Origin: Deinococcus ruber
GTDB lineage: Bacteria > Deinococcota > Deinococci > Deinococcales > Deinococcaceae
Direction of reading: 5' to 3'
DNA length: 38,634 nucleotides
NCBI RefSeq assembly: GCF_014648095.1
Contig: NZ_BMQL01000045.1
Span: 1-38,634 of the forward strand
Made by a program: the position numbers and the translations under genes. Positions 8,838 to 17,341 of the stretch are shown piece after piece. Within the stretch, counting starts at the first letter, position 1. Every line of letters starts with the position of its first letter. The notes below the pieces were generated by a model. The model made no database searches, was not told the origin of the DNA, and saw nothing but the letters and a program-made list of their open reading frames with translations.

Positions 8838-10430
8838 TCAGTCGAGCCGGACTTCGGCCCGCCCGCCCGCCGCCTGCTGCATCAGCAGGGTCAGGGGCGC
8901 GTCGCCGTGCTTGAGCAGGTAGGTCAGGAAGTTCATCTCACGTTCCTGCGGCACACCGTTCGGCAGCAGATGCAGTTTCAGGCGGTCCAGTTGCCCGCTG
9001 CGCTCGTTCTCGGCGCGGGCCAGCGCCCGCAGGCTCAGGCGTTGCAGGCGCTCGATCTGGTTCAGGCTGCGCGTTCCGGCACGGGTGGCAGCGCCTTCCA
9101 GCGACGGGTCCAGCTCGCCCAGTTCGGCAGCCAGCCGCGAAAACTGCGCCTTCAGTTCACTCAGCCGCTCGCCGCTCACTGCCGCCGCGCCGCGTTCCTT
9201 TGCCAGCGCCGCGCCCAGCGTTCCTTCCGGGTCGGCCTGAAAGCTGGCGGCGTCGGTGTTCAGGCGCGAAAGCAGCCGGGCCACGTTGCTTTCGGTCCAG
9301 GTCACGCTCAGGCGCGGCCACAGCAGCGGCTGTTCCAGGCCATGCAGCGGGTACACCTCGCGCAGCTCTGCCCCATACGCGATTTCTCCCGGCCCCACCA
9401 CAAAGGCCAGCGTGGGCAGCAGCCCATCCTGCACGATGGGGCGCAGACCCGCCGCCGGGGTCAGACGCTGCGGCGCACTGTCCAGCAGCGCTTCCAGCTC
9501 GGCGCGGGTGTGCCGCCCGGCTTCGGTTTCAAAGCTGCCCCTGCCGCTCACCCGCAGCAGGCGGCGCTGCCCGTCGTCGTCCGTCAGAAACAGGTTGGTA
9601 GCTCCGGCAGGGCGGCGCAGCTGGGCTTCGAACCCTTCCGCTTCCAGCGCTGCCGCCGCCGTCTCGATGCGCTCGGACGACGCCAGCGGGCTGGACAGTT
9701 CACGCTTCAGGGCCGGGGCCATCAGGTGCGCCAGGGCCGGGTGCAGCGGGTCGAGCACCAGCAGACCGGAGCGGCCCAGCAGCGAGTGAATCAGCCGCGC
9801 AAACACGTCGGCATAGCTGCGGCGCTCAGAGGTCGGATGATCCAGCGCAAATGCCAGCCGCTTCAACACCGCCTGTTTGTGGGCCTCGGGCGCCTCGAAA
9901 CGCTGGATCAGGGCCAGCACTTCGCGGGTGTAGTCGGGCGTCCAGGGGATATTCCCCACCGGCACGCCTCCGGGCAGATCGAGCGTCAGGTGGTGCAGCG
10001 TCTCGGAGAAATCGAGCAGCGTGGTACTCGCCACCTCCTCGGCGTCGTGGTCCTGGCTGGCAATCCAGTAGATCGGCACCACCGGGGCGTCTTCCCGGTC
10101 GAGTTCCTGGGCCAGCAGCACCGCGCTCGCGGCCTTGTGGACGCTGTAGGCAGGGCCGGAGAGCACGCCCGCCTGCTGCCCGGTCACGACCACGCCCGAG
10201 GCCGGATGCAGCAGTTGTTCCAGCTGCGCCTCGGCGCTCTGGTCGAGCGTGCCCAGATCGCGGTGATACTCACGCAGAGCGTCCACCAGGGCGGCCCGGT
10301 CCAGGTCAGGGCGGAAGGCTTCTCGGCGTTGCAGCGCGTCCAGCCCCGTCGGGTGCAGCCGGAAATAGCGTGACAGCTCGCCCGCCGCATACGCCGCTGC
10401 AACACTGCGCCGGGTCAGCGGGCGGGTCAT
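8838..10430 (-). CDS. bshC: Bacillithiol biosynthesis cysteine-adding enzyme BshC
   Basis: BshC catalyses the last step of bacillithiol synthesis, joining cysteine to glucosaminyl-malate. The 530-aa length and the landmarks VVTGQQAGVLSGP (residues 81-93) and PIYWIASQDHDAEE (119-132) are characteristic, and the rest has the expected Rossmann core plus long C-terminal coiled-coil region (about 370-470). The start ATG overlaps the stop of the Crp-family gene by 4 nt (10427-10430), giving translational coupling. Bacillithiol is the main low-molecular-weight thiol in Deinococcus, which fits the organism call. bshA and bshB are not in the window. Confidence 0.92.
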   Translation of the reverse strand: MTRPLTRRSVAAAYAAGELSRYFRLHPTGLDALQRREAFRPDLDRAALVDALREYHRDLGTLDQSAEAQLEQLLHPASGVVVTGQQAGVLSGPAYSVHKAASAVLLAQELDREDAPVVPIYWIASQDHDAEEVASTTLLDFSETLHHLTLDLPGGVPVGNIPWTPDYTREVLALIQRFEAPEAHKQAVLKRLAFALDHPTSERRSYADVFARLIHSLLGRSGLLVLDPLHPALAHLMAPALKRELSSPLASSERIETAAAALEAEGFEAQLRRPAGATNLFLTDDDGQRRLLRVSGRGSFETEAGRHTRAELEALLDSAPQRLTPAAGLRPIVQDGLLPTLAFVVGPGEIAYGAELREVYPLHGLEQPLLWPRLSVTWTESNVARLLSRLNTDAASFQADPEGTLGAALAKERGAAAVSGERLSELKAQFSRLAAELGELDPSLEGAATRAGTRSLNQIERLQRLSLRALARAENERSGQLDRLKLHLLPNGVPQEREMNFLTYLLKHGDAPLTLLMQQAAGGRAEVRLD

Positions 10431-11116
10431 GCCCCCAGCGGCTTCCTCGCCGCTTCCTGAAGGCCCGCCACGTCGGTAATCACGATCCGGCGGTAGCCCA
10501 GATCGAGCAGGCCGCGCCCCCGGAAATCGCCCAGCAGTTTGGTGATGGTCTCGCGGGTCGAACCCACCACATACGCCAGATCCTGATGCGAGATGCGGCC
10601 CTTGAGCGCGATCTGAACGCTGCTCGTCTCGCCGTGACTGTCGGGCTGGCTCTCGTGCGCCAGTTGCAGCAGGGCCAGGGCGAGGCGCTGCGACACTTCC
10701 AGAAACACCAGCTGCGATAGCCGCTCGTGCAGCGTGCGCGTCTGGCGCGAGACCTGCGCGGTCAGGGCAACCGCCATATCGGGATGCTGGCGAATCAGCG
10801 AGCGCAGATTGTCGCCGCCCAGCACCAGCGCTTCCACGTCGTCCATCGCCTCGGCGTACAGGCCGTACACGCTGCCGGGGGTCAGGGTTACCATGCCCAG
10901 CACCTCGCCCTGCCCGTGCACGCTCACCGTCACCTCTCTGGCTCCGGCTCCCAGACGGTACAGCCGCACATGTCCACTGGTCAGGGCGTAGGCGGCCTCG
11001 GCCTGGTCGTCACTGTGATGGAGCAGGCTGCCCCGGCTCCACTGGAGGCTCCTGGTGGAACTCAGGACAGAGGCCCGTGCCTCGGCGGTCAGGGCGTGAA
11101 GAAAGGTCGGCAGCAT
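10427..11116 (-). CDS. Crp/Fnr family transcriptional regulator
   Basis: The 229-aa protein has an N-terminal cyclic-nucleotide-binding-like beta roll (about 10-125) and a C-terminal Crp-type winged helix (about 150-220), with ISHQDLAYVVGSTRETITKL as the recognition HTH. No cysteine cluster for an Fe-S centre is seen, so it is not a canonical Fnr. The residues of the cNMP pocket are not clearly conserved, so the effector is uncertain. Its 3' end overlaps bshC by 4 nt, which is a notable pairing: a regulator co-translated with a thiol-redox enzyme. It is separated from the metallophosphoesterase upstream by 93 nt. Confidence 0.88.
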   Translation of the reverse strand: MLPTFLHALTAEARASVLSSTRSLQWSRGSLLHHSDDQAEAAYALTSGHVRLYRLGAGAREVTVSVHGQGEVLGMVTLTPGSVYGLYAEAMDDVEALVLGGDNLRSLIRQHPDMAVALTAQVSRQTRTLHERLSQLVFLEVSQRLALALLQLAHESQPDSHGETSSVQIALKGRISHQDLAYVVGSTRETITKLLGDFRGRGLLDLGYRRIVITDVAGLQEAARKPLGA

Positions 11117-11209
11117 ACCGCCACAGTATCAGCAGCCAAACGGGAGGCCAAAGGAAAGAGAAGGCACGATTCGGGCCGGGCCGGAACGGGCAGCAGCAGG
11201 CGGCGGGCT

Positions 11210-12127
11210 TCAGACACGTTCCGGCTCCAGTTCCAGCAGCACCACTTCCGGCGGGCAGAGGTTGCGAAACGGCACGCCGCTCACGCCCAGCCCCCGGCTG
11301 ACAAACCCGCGTGCCCCAGGCCGCTTGCCCGCCGGGTCGCCCTGCACCCAGCCCTTCGCGAACCGCTGACCGTACTGGCTCGGCACCTTCAGCGCTCCCA
11401 GCACAGGCAGCCGTATCTGACCGCCGTGCGTGTGGCCCGACACCACCAGTCCGCCGCTGCGCCACGAAGCGGTGCGCGGCAGGTCCATCAGGTAATCGGG
11501 ATTGTGGCTCATCAGCAGCTGCGCCGAAGCAGGGGCCGCGCCCGCCAGCGCCGGGCCAGCATCGGGCAGGCCCCACCACAGATCGTCCACACCGCCCAGA
11601 TACACGTCGGGGCGCAGCTGCCGCCCGGCATTGGTCAGCACCGTCACGCCCGCCGTTGCCAGCGCCGCCTGAAAGGTCTCTCGTACCGTTTCCCAGTCTT
11701 CACGCGGCTCGCCGTGAAATCGGCGGTGGTACAGCCCGAAACTGCCGTAATCGTGATTTCCCCACACGCCGTACACACCGAGCGGAGCCGACAGGCGTGA
11801 CAGTTCGTGCAGCAGCGCGTCAGGCATGCCCTGGCCGAGCCGCTCATCGGTAAAATCGCCCGGCAGCAGGATCAGGTCGGGGCGCAGTGAGCGCGTCAGA
11901 TCGACCCAGCCGCGCACCTGGGCCGCCCGGATATACGGGCCGTAGTGCAGGTCGGCCAGTACCGCGACCCGCAGCGGCGTGTTCAGCCCCGCCAGCTCGG
12001 TGCGCTGCCTGTTCAGGGTCGCCGCCGCATACGCCTGTGCCGTCCCAGACACCGTTCCGAGCAGCCCCATCCCCGCGCCCAGCGTCAGGACGGTTCGGCG
12101 GGTGAAACGGGGTGACGGCTCCGACAT
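11210..12127 (-). CDS. Tat-exported metallophosphoesterase, YkuE/YaeI-like
   Basis: The 305-aa calcineurin-like phosphoesterase carries all metal-binding motifs: ADLHYG (D59, H61), PGDF (D91), GNHD (N124, H125), SHNP (H208) and GHTHGG (H232, H234). The N-terminus RFTRRTVLTLGAGMGLLG is a twin-arginine signal with hydrophobic core and likely cut near AQAYA (about 30-34), so the folded metalloenzyme is probably exported by Tat. Relatives hydrolyse UDP-diacylglucosamine or lipid phosphodiesters at the membrane; the substrate here is not known. It is divergent from the glycosyltransferase gene over a 93-nt gap. Confidence 0.88.
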   Translation of the reverse strand: MSEPSPRFTRRTVLTLGAGMGLLGTVSGTAQAYAAATLNRQRTELAGLNTPLRVAVLADLHYGPYIRAAQVRGWVDLTRSLRPDLILLPGDFTDERLGQGMPDALLHELSRLSAPLGVYGVWGNHDYGSFGLYHRRFHGEPREDWETVRETFQAALATAGVTVLTNAGRQLRPDVYLGGVDDLWWGLPDAGPALAGAAPASAQLLMSHNPDYLMDLPRTASWRSGGLVVSGHTHGGQIRLPVLGALKVPSQYGQRFAKGWVQGDPAGKRPGARGFVSRGLGVSGVPFRNLCPPEVVLLELEPERV

Positions 12128-12220
12128 TGCGACAGAGTAGCGCAGTTGCCACGCGCCGGAGCGGCCTGGTGCACGTCTCGGTTCGCTTCATTTTGGCCGC
12201 GTGCTACCCTGACGGCTGTT

Positions 12221-13015
12221 ATGTCCGATAAGGTTTCTGCCGATCCTGCCGCGCCCGTGTCGGCCTCTCCTGTGGCTACCCGCCTGGAACTGCTGGGGCT
12301 GCCGCTCGATCCGGTCACGCTCGATCAGGCGCTGGACGTGCTGGGCGGCTGGCTGACCGGCCCGCGCAGCCCCCACACCGTCGTCACGCTCAATCCCGAA
12401 TTCATCATCCAGAGCCGTCAGAACGAGGCGGCAGGTGATTTCACCTTCACGCAGGCGATGAAAAAAGCCGATCTGGTCACGGCTGACGGCGTGGGCATCG
12501 TGTGGGCGGCGCGGCAACTGCTGGCCCGCGAGGTGCCACGTGCGCCTGGCTTCGATCTGAGCAGTGGCCTGATGCGGCGGCACGGAGCAGACCTGAGCGT
12601 ATTTTTCCTGGGCGCAAAGCCGGGCGTGGCCGAGGTAGCCGCTCAGAAGGCCGCCGAGCAGTACGGCATTCGGGTGGCGGGCGTGCACCACGGCTATTTC
12701 GACACCTCGGAAGATGTGCGGGTGGCCGAAATGGTGCGCGACAGCGGCGCGGGCCTGCTGCTCACCGCGATGGGCGCGGCCCGTCAGGAAATCTTCAACG
12801 AATACTGGCGCGAGGTGCTGAACGTTCCGGTCATGATGGGCGTGGGCGGCGTGCTGGACGTGCTGGCAGGCACCGCCAGCCTCGCGCCCGCCTGGACGCG
12901 CCGCCTGGGAGTCGAGTGGATCTGGCGGGTGGCGGGCGACCGCAAGCGCTGGAACCGTGCGCCGCGTCTGGCAAATTTCGCGCAGCTGGTGTTGCAGGAA
13001 AAACGAAAGGGCTGA
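12221..13015 (+). CDS. WecG/TagA/CpsF family glycosyltransferase (GT26)
   Basis: The 264-aa protein has the GT26 family landmarks: VTLNPEFI, ADGVGIVWAARQL, FFLGAKPGVAEVAA and GAARQEIFNEYW (usual form GxPxQE). These enzymes transfer ManNAc, ManNAcA or glucose to lipid-linked sugars in teichoic acid, enterobacterial common antigen or exopolysaccharide synthesis. The start at 12221 gives a normal N-terminus; an earlier in-frame ATG at 12146 would add 25 unlikely residues. No other polysaccharide genes are adjacent, so the product is unknown. The C-terminal tail (LGVEWIWRVAGDRKRWNRAPR) fits the membrane-associated appendage of this family. Confidence 0.9.
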   Translation: MSDKVSADPAAPVSASPVATRLELLGLPLDPVTLDQALDVLGGWLTGPRSPHTVVTLNPEFIIQSRQNEAAGDFTFTQAMKKADLVTADGVGIVWAARQLLAREVPRAPGFDLSSGLMRRHGADLSVFFLGAKPGVAEVAAQKAAEQYGIRVAGVHHGYFDTSEDVRVAEMVRDSGAGLLLTAMGAARQEIFNEYWREVLNVPVMMGVGGVLDVLAGTASLAPAWTRRLGVEWIWRVAGDRKRWNRAPRLANFAQLVLQEKRKG

Positions 13016-13041
13016 AGGGCTTGCAGGGCGGCGTGTGGCGT

Positions 13042-13077
13042 GTGGAAACGGCAGTCCCACTGAACTGCCGTTTCCAC
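13042..13077. terminator. Bidirectional terminator hairpin
   Basis: A perfect 14-bp stem (GTGGAAACGGCAGT and its complement) with an 8-nt loop lies between the convergent glycosyltransferase and ABC transporter genes. No long T tract follows, but the position between two stop codons supports termination in both directions. Confidence 0.75.
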
Positions 13078-13105
13078 TGCCTGTTCCCCGCTTCCGCCCG
13101 CTGCT

Positions 13106-15016
13106 TTACGCGGGTGCTGCCGCTGTCTCCTCGTCGGTGTAGCCACTCGCCTGAAGGCGGTACAGCGCGGCGTATCGCCCGTCCAGCGCGACCAGTTCGG
13201 CATGCGACCCGCTCTCGGTGATGCGTCCGCCGTCCAGCACCACGATCTGATCGGCCAGGCGCACCGTCGAAAAGCGGTGCGAGATGATGACCGTGATGCG
13301 TTCTCCGGCCTGGGCACGCAGCCGCGAGATGGTGTCGTATTCGGCGGTGGCGTCGAGGGCAGCGGTGGGTTCGTCGAACACCAGCACCGAAGCGCGGCGA
13401 TAGTACAGCCGTGCCAGCGCCAGCCGTTGCCACTGCCCGCCCGACAGCTGCCGCCCGCCGCTGAACATCCGGCCCAGCATGGTGTCGTAGCCGCTGGGCA
13501 GCGACGCGATAAATTCGTCGGCTCCGGCCTGCGCTCCGGCCCGCGCCACCTCGCTGCCCTGTGCTTCCGCTCCCTGCGTTTCCGAAGAGTGGGGTTCCGG
13601 TGGCTGGGCGGCACTCAGCGCCACGTTTTCGCGCACGGTCATCTGGTACTGACCGAAATCCTGAAAGATGATGCTCATTTCCTGCTGCACGCTGCGGGCG
13701 CTGAACTGTGAGGCGTCCAGGCCGTTGAGCAGGATGCGCCCGCCGCTCGGCTCGAACAGCCGCGTGAGCAGTTTGACGATGGTGGTCTTCCCCGCCCCGT
13801 TTTCGCCCACCAGCGCCAGCGCCTGCCCGCGCCGCACCGTAAAATTCACGCCCTTTAGTACGTCGCGGGTGGTGAGCGGGTAGCGGAAACTCACATCCTG
13901 AAACTCGATGGTTTCTATCGGCCCTTCCCAGGTGCTTCCGGCGTCCAGATCGCGGGCGGGCAGCTCCAGAAATTCAAACAGGTTGCGGATGTACAGCAGG
14001 TTCTGATAGATGCCGCTCACGCCGGTCAGCAGGTTGGAAAACTGCCCCTGCACCTGCGAGATGCCCAGCGCGAACAGCGAGAAATCGCCCACCGTGATCT
14101 GACCTTTGGCCGCCCGCGACAGCACGCTCAGGGTCGCCGCGCCCACCAGCACCGCCGACAGCAGCGACGCCCCCAGCGACCAGGCGTTGCGGCGCTGCAC
14201 CAGCGGCACCAGCTGAGCGCGGAATTTGCGGTAATACTCCTGCCAGCGCCCGATCAGATACGGCTCGAAGTGAAACAGCCGCACTTCCTTGACCAGCGAA
14301 TCACTCGTCAGCACGCTGCCCAGATAATTCTGGATGCGGGCCTCCTCGGTGCGGCGGCGCAGCATCCGGTAATTTTCGGCCCCGAATCTGCTCTGAATGA
14401 TGACGCCGGGAATGCTCGCCACCATGACCAGCGGCAGCACCAGCGGCCCCAGCCGGGCCATGAGTGCGCCGATAGACACGAGCGTGATGACCGCCTGCAC
14501 CAGCGCAATAAGCTGCGTCAGCACTCCCAGGGGGCGCACTCCCACTTCGCGGTAGGCGTTCTGAAGGGCGTCGTAGGTTTCGGCGTCCTCGAACTTCTCG
14601 ACTTCCAGATTCACGGCCTTGTTCAGAATCTGTACCGTGATGGTGTACTGCAAACTGTCGCCCAGCAGCTCGCGGGAGGTGTTCTGGAAGCTGCCCAGCA
14701 CCGATCCCAGCGCTCCCACCCCCACCTGAAGCGCGAGCAGCGTAACCAGATGTGCGTACCCGCCCGCCGCCGCGAGCTGCCCGGTGGTCGCCAGCCCCAC
14801 CGCGTCGATCAGCAGTTTGGTGGCCCACAGCGTCGCGGCTGGCAGAAAGGCGCTGAGCAGGCTGAGGGCCAGCAGCGCAGAGGTATGGCCGGGGCTGCTG
14901 AGCCACACCAGCCGCAGCGTGGCCCGCAGGTCTCGGAGTTGAGTGGCAAAGCCGGGCGACGTGGCGGCCTCGCCAGGGGGTCTGGCGGAGCGCGGGGAAG
15001 GAGGTGCCTGCATCAT
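13106..15016 (-). CDS. ABC exporter, fused permease and ATPase
   Basis: The 636-aa half-transporter has a six-helix type-1 exporter membrane domain (about 35-345) and a nucleotide-binding domain (about 365-620). Walker A is GENGAGKT (404-411), the Q-loop is FQDF (Q452), the signature is LSGGQ (524-528), and Walker B is VLVFDEP with Glu549; an H-loop (SHRFS) follows. An unusual hydrophilic Glu/Gln/Ala/Gly-rich insert of about 25-30 residues lies between the Q-loop and the signature (about 470-498). It presumably works as a homodimer. It is a single gene, separated by 155 nt from an oxidoreductase. Substrate unknown; lipid, peptide or drug export are family possibilities. Confidence 0.88.
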   Translation of the reverse strand: MMQAPPSPRSARPPGEAATSPGFATQLRDLRATLRLVWLSSPGHTSALLALSLLSAFLPAATLWATKLLIDAVGLATTGQLAAAGGYAHLVTLLALQVGVGALGSVLGSFQNTSRELLGDSLQYTITVQILNKAVNLEVEKFEDAETYDALQNAYREVGVRPLGVLTQLIALVQAVITLVSIGALMARLGPLVLPLVMVASIPGVIIQSRFGAENYRMLRRRTEEARIQNYLGSVLTSDSLVKEVRLFHFEPYLIGRWQEYYRKFRAQLVPLVQRRNAWSLGASLLSAVLVGAATLSVLSRAAKGQITVGDFSLFALGISQVQGQFSNLLTGVSGIYQNLLYIRNLFEFLELPARDLDAGSTWEGPIETIEFQDVSFRYPLTTRDVLKGVNFTVRRGQALALVGENGAGKTTIVKLLTRLFEPSGGRILLNGLDASQFSARSVQQEMSIIFQDFGQYQMTVRENVALSAAQPPEPHSSETQGAEAQGSEVARAGAQAGADEFIASLPSGYDTMLGRMFSGGRQLSGGQWQRLALARLYYRRASVLVFDEPTAALDATAEYDTISRLRAQAGERITVIISHRFSTVRLADQIVVLDGGRITESGSHAELVALDGRYAALYRLQASGYTDEETAAAPA

Positions 15017-15072
15017 CGGGTGCAGTGTGGCGCATCAGAGAGCACTCATTTGGAAGCTGATGCAGACGGGTT

Positions 15073-15099
15073 GTGTACATGTTGGTTTACACGTGTACA
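15073..15099. promoter_or_regulatory. Paired GTGTACA sites upstream of the ABC exporter
   Basis: GTGTACA occurs at 15073-15079 and again at 15093-15099, exactly 20 bp apart, or about two helical turns. The second overlaps the perfect 10-bp palindrome TACACGTGTA (15088-15097). The sites lie 57 nt upstream of the exporter start on its strand and could be an operator for a regulator such as a TetR-type protein. The regulator itself is not identified. Confidence 0.4.
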
Positions 15100-15171
15100 A
15101 ACTGACAAGCGGGCACGTTTCTGTATCAGAAGGTGCCCGACCTGACTGCGCTCAGCAACAGGGAAACGAGA

Positions 15172-16095
15172 TTACGCCTCTTCAGGCATCAGCACGATCT
15201 TGCCGAGCGTGTGACGGTCTTCCAGCTCGCGGTAAGCTTCCTGTACCTGACTGAGCGGGTAGACGCGGGCCACCGGCACTTCCAGTTTTCCGTCTGCAAT
15301 CAGAGCGGCCAGTTCTGCCAGCACCTCGGCGCGGCCTGCCACTGCGTTGCCCTCGGACTTGACGCCGTACTGCTTGACGGCACCGAAGTCGATGATGGTG
15401 TTGATGCGCTGCGGCGCGACTCCCAGTTCCACAGCGAGTTGCACGTATCCCTGGCCGTAGGTATCTATGAAGGCGTCGATTGGACCGGCGGCCTCCAGGC
15501 GCTCACGGAGTCCGTCTCCGTAGGGCACCGGTTCCGCGCCGTGGGCCGCGAGCCACTCTGAGCGCTCCGGGCTGGCGATCCCCAGCACCCGCGCTCCCCG
15601 CAGCCGGGCAAGCTGAACCGCAATCGTCCCCACGCCGCCGCTGGCACCCGAAACCGCCACGATGTCGCCCTGCTTCACGTCCACGGCGTTCACAGCGGCA
15701 TACGCCGTCGTCCCGGCCACGAACAACGCACCCGCGACTTCCCACGGCACGTTCGCCGGTTTGGGCGTCACCTGCTCCTGCGGTACCACCACGAACTCGG
15801 CCTGACTGGCGCGGTCGTGGGTAAAGCCGATCACTTCCGCTCCCGGCTGCGTGCTCGACACGCCCTCGCCCACCGCCTCGATCACGCCTGCAAAGTCACT
15901 CCCCTGGCCGGAAGGAAAGCTGGACGGCCAGGTATCCTTGAACACGCCTTTTCGGATCGAGGCTTCACCGGGATTGATTCCGGCGGCCTTGACCCGCACC
16001 AGCACCTGGCCCGCCGCTGCAACAGGCTGCGGCACATCTTCGGTCTTCAGAACTTCAAGGCCACCATACTCGTGAAGTCGGACTGCTTTCGGCAT
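15172..16095 (-). CDS. Zinc-independent MDR-family oxidoreductase (quinone oxidoreductase-like)
   Basis: The 307-aa protein is a medium-chain dehydrogenase/reductase. It begins MPKAVRLHEYGGLEV, has the GroES-like domain with GINPGEASIRKG, and an NADP-binding Rossmann motif GASGGVGTIAVQLARL near residue 150. Cysteine ligands for structural or catalytic zinc are absent, which points to the quinone oxidoreductase/NADPH reductase branch. A strong AGGAGG lies 6 nt upstream of ATG 16095, fixing the start. The AraC-family gene is 87 nt upstream on the same strand and may control it. Electron acceptor unknown. Confidence 0.88.
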   Translation of the reverse strand: MPKAVRLHEYGGLEVLKTEDVPQPVAAAGQVLVRVKAAGINPGEASIRKGVFKDTWPSSFPSGQGSDFAGVIEAVGEGVSSTQPGAEVIGFTHDRASQAEFVVVPQEQVTPKPANVPWEVAGALFVAGTTAYAAVNAVDVKQGDIVAVSGASGGVGTIAVQLARLRGARVLGIASPERSEWLAAHGAEPVPYGDGLRERLEAAGPIDAFIDTYGQGYVQLAVELGVAPQRINTIIDFGAVKQYGVKSEGNAVAGRAEVLAELAALIADGKLEVPVARVYPLSQVQEAYRELEDRHTLGKIVLMPEEA

Positions 16096-16182
16096 ACACA
16101 ACCTCCTGAAAAGGTCTCCGGGTGAATGGACCGGAGTTGATTCCTGCCATGACTCTAGAGCGCTCGCCCGGCAGCCGGAAGA

Positions 16183-17127
16183 TCAATTTCCGCTCGAAAC
16201 TGTTGAATTTCCGCGCCCCTGCTGGCGAAGTTGCCGGGGCGTCTGGCCTGTATGAACCCGCACCCACCGACTGAACTGCGAGGCCGAAGCAAAATTCAGC
16301 GTGGCGGCCACCTGCTCGACCGGCTGATCGGTGAGGGCGAGTCGCCGCCGGGCCTCGGTCAGCAGCTGTTCCTGCAACCAGGCGCTGGGGGTCTGGCCGG
16401 TGGCACGCCGCACTGCACGCGTCAGATGGTCGGGCGTGACGTGCAGCAACTCGGCATAATCAGCGACAGGAAGGCGTTCCAGCACGCGCTGCTCGGCATG
16501 CAGGCGAAACAGCCGCGACAGCCGCAGATCGGTGCCAGGAGCAGGGCGGGGCGGCTCCTGCGCGGGCGAGAGGGTCGCCGCCTCGGCCAGCATGACGTGC
16601 AGGTACGCCAGCAGCACGCTCTCGTGGTGCCGGGGCAGCACCCGCCAGGAACCGCTACCGTGTGGCTCACTCAGCTGCATATATCGCTGCCTGCACAGCA
16701 TAAACAGGCGGTGGAGAACATCTGCGTTCTCGTCGACCGTCACAACAGTGGTTCCTTCGGGCCGAAAGAGCGGAAGGTCGTGCAGCAGTTGTACGTCCAG
16801 CAGGCCACCCTGGGCGCGGCCCGCAGTAAAGATATCGGCCTCAAAGCCCAGCAGCGTCGCGTGGGTCGCGTCGTCGGCGGCGCTCCAGCGGTATACCTGC
16901 CCCGGCGACAGGCAGATGAGCGAGGGAGACTGCACCTCGAAGCGCTCGCCGTCGCACACGAGGGTGGCCTGCCCGCCGTGCAGCCACAGCAGAGCGTGAA
17001 ACCCGCAGCGCCACACCCGGCCCAGCTCACTCTGCCGGATGCGGTAAGACGCGACAAACAGACGCGCCCCGCCGTGCAGCACCGTCTTGGGAATAAGGCC
17101 TGTTGCTGAAGCCTGTTGACGCGACAT
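16183..17127 (-). CDS. AraC family transcriptional regulator
   Basis: The protein has an N-terminal cupin-like sensing domain and a C-terminal double helix-turn-helix: LPVADYAELLHVTPDHLTRA for the first and LTDQPVEQVAATLNFASASQ followed by FSRWVRVHTGQTP for the second. The latter is the classic AraC signature. The start is uncertain: GTG at 17187, ATG at 17145 and ATG at 17127 are in frame, and none has a well-spaced Shine-Dalgarno; 17127 gives a 314-aa protein starting MSRQQASATG. The next gene on the strand is the MDR oxidoreductase, so control of that gene is plausible. The inducer is not known. Confidence 0.85.
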   Translation of the reverse strand: MSRQQASATGLIPKTVLHGGARLFVASYRIRQSELGRVWRCGFHALLWLHGGQATLVCDGERFEVQSPSLICLSPGQVYRWSAADDATHATLLGFEADIFTAGRAQGGLLDVQLLHDLPLFRPEGTTVVTVDENADVLHRLFMLCRQRYMQLSEPHGSGSWRVLPRHHESVLLAYLHVMLAEAATLSPAQEPPRPAPGTDLRLSRLFRLHAEQRVLERLPVADYAELLHVTPDHLTRAVRRATGQTPSAWLQEQLLTEARRRLALTDQPVEQVAATLNFASASQFSRWVRVHTGQTPRQLRQQGRGNSTVSSGN

Positions 17128-17226
17128 CGTCTCCAGTCTGCCCATAGCCGGAAAGGTTGTCCAGAGGCGGGCGGCGACGCCGTTCACCAGGGCAGGAGCC
17201 GTGAAACAGAAGAGAGAACCACTTCC

Positions 17227-17307
17227 GCCAAAGCGTTTGAGCGGTGCTCACCCTGCTCCCTCAGCTCGCAGAAGTGCCCCCAGCGCATGTTCTCACGGTT
17301 ACAGGTG
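17227..17307. repeat. 81-bp dispersed repeat, copy A
   Basis: This segment aligns without gaps to 32234-32314, with 70 identical positions of 81 by my count. Shared blocks include CGTTTGAGCGGTG, CCCTGCTCCCTCA and CCCCCAGCGCATGTT. Copy A lies directly upstream of the HEAT-repeat gene. It does not encode an obvious peptide. It may be a small mobile or intergenic repeat of the kind known as small nucleotide repeats in Deinococcus radiodurans, or a conserved promoter or RNA element. Confidence 0.8.
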
Positions 17308-17341
17308 ATAGCCGGGGATGCTCCTGCTGCTAGCCTGCGTC

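Noticed and set aside
8829..10373. 514-aa plus-strand reading frame
   Set aside because: Antisense shadow of bshC; His/Gln/Arg-rich translation without family resemblance.
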